The notes beneath the pieces are model-generated. The model was given only the letters and a program-made list of their open reading frames with translations. It had not been told where the DNA came from and did not search any database. 64,000 nucleotides of DNA, taken from Amycolatopsis australiensis (GTDB taxonomy: Bacteria > Actinomycetota > Actinomycetes > Mycobacteriales > Pseudonocardiaceae). Positions 19,629 to 28,092 of the stretch are shown piece after piece. The stretch is from assembly GCF_900119165.1 (NCBI RefSeq), contig NZ_FPJG01000006.1, positions 8,346,001-8,410,000 on the forward strand, written 5' to 3'. The position numbers were made by a program, and so were the translations under genes. Positions within the stretch are counted from its first letter, which is position 1; every line of letters begins with the position of its first letter.

Positions 19629-20146
19629 AGCCGGTAACGGCGGTAGGCCGGGTCCGGCTCGCCGAACTCGAGTCCGTTCTCGTCCAGGGCGTTGTGGACC
19701 GTGACCGCGCCGCCGTCCGCGAAGGCGAACCGCGGCGCGACCATTCCGCGCGCCAGGTCGTCGCCCGCCCACTCGAGAAGCTCCACCGAGCGCAACCGCC
19801 GGCCCTGCAGCTCGGCCAGTTCGGCACGCGCGCCGGTGCGCCACGCCAGGCGAATCGCGGGGTCGTCGCCGAAAGTCCATCGAGCCCGCCGGAGCGGATC
19901 CGCCGTTCTCCAAGTGATGGAGAGTTCATCGAACTTGTGGTGGCACAGCTCCACCTGCTCGCCTTCGAAGCCGAGCAGCACCGGGGCGTCCGCGAACCAT
20001 GTGCCGTCGTCGAGGTCCCACGCCAGCCACGCGCCCGTCAGCCGGCGGCCCGCGAGCGCGGCGAGGCGCGCGCCGTGGGCCGACACGATCGCCTGGCGGC
20101 CCGTGAGCCACCGCGGTTCGTACCCCTCGATGTCGAAGAACGTCAC
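19625..20146 (-). CDS. Hypothetical protein downstream of GH3 gene
   Basis: A 173-residue soluble protein with GTG start, 7 bp after the end of the glycoside hydrolase gene, so probably co-transcribed with it. It is rich in Trp and beta-strand-like segments (LTGAWLAWDLDDGTWFADAP, VELCHHKFDELSITWRTADP), and looks like a small all-beta or immunity-like actinobacterial protein. I do not recognise a family. Confidence 0.7.
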   Translation of the reverse strand: MTFFDIEGYEPRWLTGRQAIVSAHGARLAALAGRRLTGAWLAWDLDDGTWFADAPVLLGFEGEQVELCHHKFDELSITWRTADPLRRARWTFGDDPAIRLAWRTGARAELAELQGRRLRSVELLEWAGDDLARGMVAPRFAFADGGAVTVHNALDENGLEFGEPDPAYRRYRL

Positions 20147-20153
20147 CCGGCCA

Positions 20154-22206
20154 TCATCGCTCGAGCGGCGCCTGCAGCGGCAGCGACCGCGACGAATCCC
20201 CGACCTGGACCGTGAACCCGCCCGGCACCGGACGCCAGGCGTGGCTCGTCGTGTCCCACACGGAGAAGTCGCGCTCGTCCAGGCGGATCGTCACCCGGCG
20301 GGACTCGCCCGGGCCCAGTGACACCCGCGAGAACCCCTTCAGCTGCCGTGGCGGCTCGCCCGCGCCCGCCGGGAAGCCCAGGTACAGCTGGGCCACCTCC
20401 GCGCCCGCGCGGTGGCCCGTGTTCCGGACCGTGAACGACGCCGTCGCGCCGTCGCCCGTGCTGCGCACCGACAGGTCCGAGAACGCGAACGTCGTGTACG
20501 ACAGGCCGTAGCCGAACGGGAACAGCGGCGCCCGGCCCTGCGCGTCGAACCAGCGGTAGCCGATCTGCAGGCCCTCCGAGTACGTCGCCACGCCGCCGGT
20601 GCCCGGGAACTGGGCCGGCGTGTTCGCCGGGGTGTCCGCGTCCGCCGCCGGGAACGTGATCGGCAGCTTCGCCGACGGGTCGACGTCGCCGAACAGCACG
20701 CCCGCCACCGCCGCGCCGTCCTGCTGGCCCGGGTACCACGCCCTGCAGGATCGCCGGCACGCTCGACGCCCACGGCATCAGCACCGGGCCGCCGCTCTTC
20801 ACCACGACCACCGTGTGCGGGTTCGCCGCGGCGACCGCCGCCACCAGCGCGTCCTGGTTCCCGTCCAGGGCCAGGCTCGGCCGGTCCTTGCCCTCGGTCT
20901 CGTTGTCGCCGACCATCACGACGCTGACCTGCGCCGTGCGGGCCAGCGCGGCCGCCCGTGCCGGGTCGCTGCCGTCGTCGAGGGTCACCACCGCGCCCGG
21001 GACCCGCGCCCGCAGCCCCGGCAGCGGGTCCACTGTGGACGTCGGGATGACGGCCGAGCTGCCCCCGCCGCCGGTCTTCGCCTTCGTGGCGAACGGGCCG
21101 ATCAGGGCGATCGACCGGACCGCCGGGTCGAGCGGCAGCTGGGCGTGCTCGTTGCGCAGCAGCACCATGCCGCGCTCGGCGAACTCCTTCGCCGCGGCGT
21201 CGTGCTGCGCGGTGGGCAGCGGCGTGAGCACCGGCGGGTGGTCGAACTGCCCGAAGGCGAACATCGTCCGGAACCGCGGCAGCAGCAGCTCGTCGACGCG
21301 CTGCTCGCTCACCTGGCCGGCCAGCACCGCCTGCTTCAGCCGGTCGCCGTACCAGGTGCCGTCGATCATTTCGAGGTTCATGCCCGCGTTCGCCGACCCG
21401 ACGGTGCTGTGCGCGGCACCCCAGTCGGACTGGACGAACCCCTCGAACCCCCAGTCGTCACGCAGCTTGCCCTGCAGCAACGCCGGGTTCTCGCACGTGA
21501 AGACGCCGTTGATCTTCGGGTAGGCGCACATCACCGAACCCGCGTGCCCCTCGGTCACCGCCTGCTCGAAGTGCGGCAGGTATATCTCGTTGAGCGTGCG
21601 CTCGTCGATGTGCTCGTCGATGCTCTGGCGCCGGGTCTCCTGGTTGTTCGCCGCGAAGTGCTTGACCTCGGCGATCGTGCCGTTCTCCTGGATGCCGCGG
21701 ATGTCGGCGGCGCCGATGGCCCCGGCGAGCACCGGGTCCTCCCCCATTCCCTCGAACGTCCGGCCGTTGCGCGGGACGCGGGCCATGTTGATGTCGGGCC
21801 CTTCCGACACGTTGTGCGCGAGCGCGCGCGTCTCGTCGCCGATCAGGCGGCCGTAGCGGCGCGCGAGGACGGTGTCGAACGTCGACGCCAGCGCCATCGT
21901 GGCGGGCAACGCGGTGGCCGGCTTCTGCGGCTTGTCGTCGGCCGGGCCCATGCCGGCCGGGCCGTTGGCGATCCGGAACCCGGGCACGCCCAGCCGCGGG
22001 ATGGGCGGCACGAACCGCTGGTGCTGGGCGTCGGGTTGCAGGTGCAGCTGCGAGATCTTCTCGTCGAGGGTCATCGCGGCGACCAGCTCGGCCGCCCGGC
22101 GCTCCGGCGGCCGGCGGGCGTCCCGCCAGGGCTGCGCCTCCGCGACCGCCGGCGCGGCCAGTGAAACCCCGAGAACCACGGCAAGAACCAGCGGGCCGGT
22201 GCGCAT
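20154..22206 (-). pseudogene. Secreted GH3 beta-glucosidase with a single-base frameshift
   Basis: A glycoside hydrolase family 3 protein split by one frameshift. The 5' part has a signal peptide (TGPLVLAVVLGVSLAAPAVA), HFAANNQETRRQSID, and GFVQSDWGAAHST with the catalytic Asp of GH3 (SDW). It reads well to SSVPAILQG near 20745 and then loses homology. The other frame resumes at once with AWYPGQQDGAAVAGVLFGDV and runs to 20154 through LPITFP, PFGYGLSYTTF and a fibronectin-III-like end. Removing one base from the CCC at 20741-20743 restores one reading frame of about 680 codons. A sequencing error and a real null mutation cannot be told apart here. Confidence 0.85.
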
Positions 22207-22519
22207 CGCAGTCTCCCTCGCCCTTGAACGGGATCAACGGCGCACAAGCTAACGCATACGTGACGAGAAAACATAGACTCGAAATTGTTCACGTATATGA
22301 ATATGCGACGCGACTAAACCGTTTCCCGGGCTCACGCGTGGAGGCAGCACCGGCGACCGGAGCCGGACGCGGCCCGAAAGAACCTGATCGGCCTAACGGC
22401 GGCAGGTCACCTCGGGTCCCGACCCTCCACAAAGGACACCCGGGGCGGGCGGTACCCCCAGGCCGCCGTCCCGGGGCACCGGCTGCGGGGCGCCCGCGAC
22501 AGCGTCCCGCAGCCCCCGG
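22207..22519. other. Intergenic region upstream of the GH3 gene
   Basis: 313 bp with an unusually AT-rich stretch (22245-22320). CATACGTGA (22256-22264) and TCACGTATATG (22290-22300) form an imperfect inverted repeat that could be an operator for the GH3 gene. The rest, after the end of nurA, shows no gene. Confidence 0.45.
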
Positions 22520-23497
22520 TCAGCGGGCCGCGGCCAGCCGCAGCGCCCGGTAGACGAACTGCTGATCGCCCAGCCGGTGCCGCAGGTCGCGCTCGAGCCC
22601 GGCGATCGGGTACAGGTTCTGCGGCGCGCGCGAGTCCTTGTACGGGACCGACGCGAACCGCCCGAGCACCGACTGCGTCAGGTTCGCCAGCCCGGCCACC
22701 TCGTCGCGGCCGAGGTGCGAAGCCGCCTCGACGCGCACCACGCCCGACCACGGCGGCCCACCCGCCGACGGCAGGCGCAGGTACCACGAGTGCCGGACCC
22801 AGGTCGTGCCCATCAGGAACACCGGCGTGCGCTGGTGCGGGCCGAGCGCGCCCACCATCGCGTTCAGCTCACCGGGCAGGTACGTGATCTGGTGGCTCTT
22901 GATGAACCCGACCGCCCGGTCCAGGTGCGCCCGGCCGCGCAGGGGGCCGTCGACCACGAGCAGGTCGCGGCCGACGTGCCCGGAGACCGCCGACCGCGCG
23001 GCGATCGCCGCGTCCAGCTCGGTTTCGGCGAGCTGGTCCTGCAGCGCGGTCGAGAGGACGACCGGCAGCGGCTTGTCCTCCTTCGCCGCCGCCCGGAACG
23101 CCCGGTAGGTCCCGGCCGGGGTCGCGATGTCGCCCGCTTCCGGCGAAACGGTGAACAGCCCGCGCCGGACGTCGGTGCCGACGACGTGCGCGCGCCCGTC
23201 GCAGCAACACACCACGCCGGCCGCGTAGGACGCGCAGAGCCCGATGGACGCGGAGTTCGTGCTGCCCGGGTCGTCGATCCAGACGCGGGCGTCGATCCGG
23301 CGGACGCCGTCGACGAACAGCACGGCCTCGGGCGGGGTCACCGGCGAAGGGTCGACCGGCGCCCATTCCGCCGCCGGGACCTCGATGTCCAGCTCGACTT
23401 CGGCACCCGAGCGGCCGAGCTCCTCGGCCTCCATCGAGCTGCCGTAGCCCGGGTCCCACGCGTCGACGGTGAACTGCATCCCGGCCACCGCGGTCAT
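22520..23497 (-). CDS. nurA: NurA-like nuclease of the HerA-NurA end-processing system
   Basis: A 325-residue protein with NurA-domain features: a first acidic motif AVLFVDGVRRIDARVW (Asp63), GRDLLVVDGPLRGRAH (Asp183), a long central alpha/beta region and a C-terminal basic segment with RAPQNLYPIAGLE. In archaea NurA is a 5'-3' exo/endonuclease that sits on the HerA hexamer and resects DNA ends. It begins in a 4-bp overlap with sbcC (ATGA) and is last in the herA-sbcD-sbcC-nurA operon, which supports the call. A run of three Cys (VVCCCDG) beside the core is unusual. Metal-binding residues are inferred from position, not from a structural match. Confidence 0.82.
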   Translation of the reverse strand: MTAVAGMQFTVDAWDPGYGSSMEAEELGRSGAEVELDIEVPAAEWAPVDPSPVTPPEAVLFVDGVRRIDARVWIDDPGSTNSASIGLCASYAAGVVCCCDGRAHVVGTDVRRGLFTVSPEAGDIATPAGTYRAFRAAAKEDKPLPVVLSTALQDQLAETELDAAIAARSAVSGHVGRDLLVVDGPLRGRAHLDRAVGFIKSHQITYLPGELNAMVGALGPHQRTPVFLMGTTWVRHSWYLRLPSAGGPPWSGVVRVEAASHLGRDEVAGLANLTQSVLGRFASVPYKDSRAPQNLYPIAGLERDLRHRLGDQQFVYRALRLAAAR

Positions 23498-26400
23498 GCG
23501 CCCTCCCGGCTGATGTGCGACCCGGTGCCGTCGCGGGTGACGTGGAAGCGCACCGGCACGCGCTCGGCCAGCGCCGGCACGTGCGTGATCACCCCGACCA
23601 TGCGGGACCCGGAGGCCGCGAGGTTCTCCAAAGTGGACGCCACGACGTCGAGGGTGGCCTCGTCCAGCGTGCCGAAGCCCTCGTCGAGGAAGATCGACTC
23701 GAGCTTGGTCGCGCCCTCGGCGGCCATCGCGCCGAGCTGCGAGGACAACGCCAAGGCCAGCGACAGCGACGCCTGGAACGTCTCGCCGCCGGAGAGCGTC
23801 TTCACCGGACGGCGGGCGTCGGCCTCGTTGTGGTCGACCACGAGGAAGTCGCCCTTGTCGTGGGTCAGCTCGAACTGCCCGCCGGACAGCTCCAGCAGCG
23901 ACGCGGACGCCTCCGCGACGAGCGTGTCGAGCGCTCCGGCGATGAGCCAGCGCGGGAACTTGTCGGAGCGCAGGAGATCGGCGAGCAGCCGCGCGACCTG
24001 CGCTTCGGACTCGGCGGCCGCGATGTCGGCGCGCAGGCCCGCCACCCGCGCGACGCGCCGCTCCATCTCCGTGTGGTCGGCTTCGGCGCGGGCCCGGGCG
24101 GTCGCCAGCGCGACCGGCACGCGGTCACGCACCGGCCCGTCCGGCAGTTCGATCCCGAAGGCCGTGACGTCGTCGGAAACGGCGCGCTCGGCCGCCTGCA
24201 ACGCTTCGGCCGCTTCACCTTCGGCGGCCGACGCGGCGGCGAGCCGATCCCGGCGCTCCTTCGCCGCTCCGGCCGCCCAGTCCGTCAGCGCGGCCCAGGC
24301 GTCCAGGAGGCTTTCTCCGTCGATCGGTGGTGCGCCGAGGCCGACCAGCGGATCGCGGGCGCGGGACAGCCGTTGCCGTTCGGCGTCGACCTGGTCGGCG
24401 ATCCGCGCCTGGGCTTCCGCGGCCTGTTTCGCGGCCGCGCGGGCGGTCCGCAGGTCCGCGTCGGCCGCTGTGGCGGCCTTCTCGAGTTCGGCGACCTTCG
24501 CCAGCTGCCCGGTCACGACCTCGGCTGAAGGCGCGCCGTCCAGGATCCCGGCCAGTTCGCCTTGCCGGCGCCGGGCGGCCGCCAGGTCCGCGCTCGCCGA
24601 CTGCTCCGCCAGCGCCGCCTCCTGCGCGCGGTTCCGCCGCTGTTCCGCGGTCCGCTCGGCGGAGGCGAGGTCGTCCGCCGCGACGACGGCTTCCTTGCCC
24701 GCGGCTTCGGCGGCCGCTTCGAGCGCGGCCAGCGCCGTGCGCCGGTCTTCGAGGCCGGCCGCCGCCCAGGCGGTCAGCCGCTGCCAGCCCGCCGGGACGT
24801 CGTCGGCGTCGATCGCCGGCGCGCCCAGCTCCACCAGCGGATCACGCGCCGCCCGCAACGCCTCCCGCGCCGCCGCGACGGACTTTCCGACGACGTCGGC
24901 GTCTTCCTGCGCCGCGGCGCGTTCGGCGCGGGCCGCGGCCAGTTCCGCGTCCGCGGCGCGCGCGGCTTCGGCGACGCGCGCGCGGCCGTCGATGGCCGCC
25001 GACAGCCATTCCCCGCGTTCCCGCACGGCCGCGACGAGATCCGCGTAGTCCCGCTCGGAAAAGGACGCCGTGACCGGACGGCACAGCACCGCCGACTCCG
25101 GTGGTCCGTCGACCGCGGCGAGCACCGCCCGCAGTTCTTCCGCCTGCGCGGCCGCGGACGCCGCCGTGTCGGCGTCGCGGTCGACGGCCCGCTCCAGCTT
25201 GCGCACGGCCGCTTCCGCCGCCGCGCGCTCGCGTTCGGCCCGCTCGGCGCGTTCGCGGGCCTCGGCGAGGTGGGCGTGCCCGCCGGCGTCCGGCAGCGCG
25301 GAGACTTCCTGCTCGCACACCGGGCAGGGGTGCCCGACCGCGAGCCCGGCCCGCAGCACCAGGGCCTGCCCGGCCCGCTCGGCGTCGGCCAGCGCGGCCT
25401 TCGCCGCGCTCAGTTCGGCGTCGGCGCTCGCGAAGGCGGTTCGCGCGGTTTCGAGTTCCGCACGCCGGGCGGCCTGTTCGGGCGCGGCCTTCCGTTGCGC
25501 GTCGCAGACCGTGTAGAGCGTGCGGGCGTCGGAGCGGGCCGCGGCCAGCGGGGCGACGTCGGGCTGCTCGGCCAGCGCCTTGCGCGCTTCGGCGTCCGCG
25601 GCCTCGGCGGCACGCAGGCGTGCGTCGGCGTCCGCCGTCCGCTTCGCCGCCCGCGCCGACTCCGCCGACAGGTCCCCGAGATCCGCCGGCGGCCGCAGCC
25701 CGGCCAGCCGGTCACGGTCTTGACGGGCTCGCGCGGCTTCGGCGGCGGCGTCCTCGGCCGCGCGCGCCGTGGTGTCCCGGTTCTGCCGGGCCGCTTCGAC
25801 GAGCGACACCGCTTCGGTCACCGCCTGCGCGGCGGCCGCGCTGGCTTGCGAAGCCGTCTTCACCGCTTCTTCCAGGCGAGGAAGGGCCTGCTCGGTCTCG
25901 GCGAGTTCCGTTCGGGCGGTGCGGATCCGTTCCAGGTGCGCCCGGTCGGGCGCGGCGGCGAGCGCGGCACGGGCCGCCTCGTCCGCCGTTTCCGCCTGCT
26001 CCAGCCCGGCGCGGGCCGTCGTGGCCGCGTCCGCCGCCGCCCGGCGCCGGGTTTCGAGGTCTTCGACGCCGTCCGGGCGCTCCAGCGCCTCGAGGACGGT
26101 CAGTTCGCGCGTCAGCGTGGCGACGAGCTGCCGGGCGTCTTCGTGCGCCCGGGTGGCGTCGGACAGCCCGGGCAGCGCCGCGGTGACCCGCGCGGCCAGT
26201 TCTTCCAGCGCGGTCATGCGCGCGGCCAGCGCTTCGACGGCTTCCCCGGTGGCGTCGGCGTAGCTGCCGAGCTGCTCGGTGAGCACGGCGGCGCGCTGCT
26301 TCTGCTGCTCCGCGGTCACGCCGGCGCGGCGGCCGATGCGCTCGTAGACCTCCAGGCCCAGCAGCTTGATGAGGATCTTCTGCCGGTCGGCGGCCTTGGC

Positions 26401-26895
26401 GTGCAGGAACTCCGCGAAGTCGCCTTGCGGCAGCGCCACGCAGGTGCAGAAGTGCTTGAACGTCAACCCGAGCAGCCGCTCGACGGCCGGGGTGACCTCG
26501 GAGTCGGCGGCGACCGGGTCGGCGTCGTCCGCCGGACCGCCGAGCGCGGTGGGGTCGACGAGCCGTTCCAGGCGCACGTTCTTCACGCTGACCGTGGGTT
26601 TCTTCCCACCGCTGCGCCGGACTTCCCGCACGACGTGGTAGCGGGCGCCGCCGGCGTCGAAGACCAGCCGCACGGTGGCGCGGTTCGCCGTCGGGGCCAG
26701 CGCGGGCGCGACGAGCCCTTCGTGGTCCCAGCGGGCGACGGAACCGTAGAGGGCGAAGGTCAGCGCGTCGATCACCGTGCTCTTGCCGGCCCCGGTCGGC
26801 CCGACGAGCGCGAAGTAGTCCGTGTCCTCGAAGCTGATCTCGGTCTTGTCGCGGAACGACGCGAAGCCGGTCATCTCCAGCAGCACAGGCCGCAT
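23494..26895 (-). CDS. sbcC: SbcC/Rad50-type SMC ATPase
   Basis: The ATPase/tether half of the SbcCD (Mre11-Rad50) nuclease. The 1133-residue protein has Walker A FALVGPTGAGKST near residue 35, long Ala/Glu/Arg-rich coiled coils, a zinc hook HPCPVCEQE near residue 525, then the returning coil, the ABC signature KTLSGGETFQASLSLALAL and Walker B IFLDEGFGTLDE near the end. It is one base downstream of the sbcD stop and overlaps nurA by 4 bp. The gene is intact and of normal length. Confidence 0.95.
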   Translation of the reverse strand: MRPVLLEMTGFASFRDKTEISFEDTDYFALVGPTGAGKSTVIDALTFALYGSVARWDHEGLVAPALAPTANRATVRLVFDAGGARYHVVREVRRSGGKKPTVSVKNVRLERLVDPTALGGPADDADPVAADSEVTPAVERLLGLTFKHFCTCVALPQGDFAEFLHAKAADRQKILIKLLGLEVYERIGRRAGVTAEQQKQRAAVLTEQLGSYADATGEAVEALAARMTALEELAARVTAALPGLSDATRAHEDARQLVATLTRELTVLEALERPDGVEDLETRRRAAADAATTARAGLEQAETADEAARAALAAAPDRAHLERIRTARTELAETEQALPRLEEAVKTASQASAAAAQAVTEAVSLVEAARQNRDTTARAAEDAAAEAARARQDRDRLAGLRPPADLGDLSAESARAAKRTADADARLRAAEAADAEARKALAEQPDVAPLAAARSDARTLYTVCDAQRKAAPEQAARRAELETARTAFASADAELSAAKAALADAERAGQALVLRAGLAVGHPCPVCEQEVSALPDAGGHAHLAEARERAERAERERAAAEAAVRKLERAVDRDADTAASAAAQAEELRAVLAAVDGPPESAVLCRPVTASFSERDYADLVAAVRERGEWLSAAIDGRARVAEAARAADAELAAARAERAAAQEDADVVGKSVAAAREALRAARDPLVELGAPAIDADDVPAGWQRLTAWAAAGLEDRRTALAALEAAAEAAGKEAVVAADDLASAERTAEQRRNRAQEAALAEQSASADLAAARRRQGELAGILDGAPSAEVVTGQLAKVAELEKAATAADADLRTARAAAKQAAEAQARIADQVDAERQRLSRARDPLVGLGAPPIDGESLLDAWAALTDWAAGAAKERRDRLAAASAAEGEAAEALQAAERAVSDDVTAFGIELPDGPVRDRVPVALATARARAEADHTEMERRVARVAGLRADIAAAESEAQVARLLADLLRSDKFPRWLIAGALDTLVAEASASLLELSGGQFELTHDKGDFLVVDHNEADARRPVKTLSGGETFQASLSLALALSSQLGAMAAEGATKLESIFLDEGFGTLDEATLDVVASTLENLAASGSRMVGVITHVPALAERVPVRFHVTRDGTGSHISREGA

Positions 26896-26896
26896 G

Positions 26897-28057
26897 TCAC
26901 ACCCCGCTCGTCTCTTCGTCGTGCAGCCGCGCGAAGAGCGTTTGCACGCGCTTGTCCTCGACCGTGCGTTCCGCGCAGTAGGCCGCGAACAGCTCGCCCG
27001 GCGACCGGTCGGCGACCGCCCGCTCGCCGCCCGACGTCGTCACCGGGGCCGCGAACTCCGGGTCGATGCGGATTTCCAGCGCGTTGGGCAGGGCTTCCTG
27101 GATCTCCTCGCGCAGCCCGGCCCTGGTCGCTTCGCGGACGTAGACGCGGAGGTAGTCCTCGCCGAACTCCTCCGCGCGGCCGGTCAGCTCCGCCACCGTG
27201 CCGTGGACGGTCCGCAGCCGCCGTCCCGCCGTGACGGGGACGTCGGTGACCTTCGCCGGCGTCGACGGCGTCACCTCCACCGACAGCACGACGCTCTTGT
27301 TGTCCTGCTCGCCGAAGTCGACGGCCAGCGGCGAACCGCTGTAGTGCACCGGGCACGCGGCGGGCAGCGACTGGCGGCGGTGCAGGTGGCCGAGGGCCAC
27401 GTAGTGCGGTTCGGCGCCGAACGCCGTGGCGGGCACGTGGTACTCGAAGATGGACTGCGCCGCGCGCTCGCCGCCGCCCATCGTCCCGCCGGTCACCGTC
27501 AGGTGCGCCATGACGAGATTGACCGCGCCGTCGGTGAACCCGGACTTGAGGTGGTCCAGGATGTCGCGCACGCGCTGGTCGTACTGGCCGACGTTGTCCG
27601 ACGGCGTCCCGGTGAGCAGCTCGGCCGCGCGCACGGCGTAGCGCTGGGAAAGGAACGGCAGCACCGCGACGTTGACGCGTTCGCCGGTCGACCGGGCGTC
27701 GAACGAGTACACCCCGCCGTCGTGGACCGGGCGCGGGTCGCCGGCCAGCTGGATGCCCGCGGCCTTCAGCAGCGGCCGGTACGCCTCGAACGTCGCGGCG
27801 TGGTCGTGGTTCCCGGCGATGGCGACGACCTCGGCACCGGTTTCGCGCAGCGCCATCAGCGCCCGCACCACGAGCTGCTGCGCGGCGGCCGACGGCGCCG
27901 ACGTCTCGTAGAGGTCGCCCGCGACGAGGATCGCGTCGAACGCCTCTTCGCGCGCGATCCGGACGATCTCGCCGAGCACGGCGCGCTGCTCGTCCAGGCG
28001 GTTGCGGCCCTTGAGCGTCTTGCCGACGTGCCAGTCGGAGGTGTGCAGGAACTTCAC
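26897..28057 (-). CDS. sbcD: SbcD/Mre11-type exonuclease subunit
   Basis: The nuclease half of SbcCD, a Mn-dependent 3'-5' exonuclease and endonuclease on blocked or hairpin ends. The 386-residue protein has the calcineurin-like phosphoesterase motifs in order: KFLHTSDWHVGKTL (motif I), ILVAGDLYETSAP (II), VAIAGNHDHAATF (III) and VALGHLHRRQSL (V). It follows herA by 35 bp and is one base from sbcC, so all four genes look co-transcribed. Confidence 0.95.
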   Translation of the reverse strand: MKFLHTSDWHVGKTLKGRNRLDEQRAVLGEIVRIAREEAFDAILVAGDLYETSAPSAAAQQLVVRALMALRETGAEVVAIAGNHDHAATFEAYRPLLKAAGIQLAGDPRPVHDGGVYSFDARSTGERVNVAVLPFLSQRYAVRAAELLTGTPSDNVGQYDQRVRDILDHLKSGFTDGAVNLVMAHLTVTGGTMGGGERAAQSIFEYHVPATAFGAEPHYVALGHLHRRQSLPAACPVHYSGSPLAVDFGEQDNKSVVLSVEVTPSTPAKVTDVPVTAGRRLRTVHGTVAELTGRAEEFGEDYLRVYVREATRAGLREEIQEALPNALEIRIDPEFAAPVTTSGGERAVADRSPGELFAAYCAERTVEDKRVQTLFARLHDEETSGV

Positions 28058-28092
28058 ACTTCGTCCTTCCGTTCGGGTGGCGGGCGGCGGGC

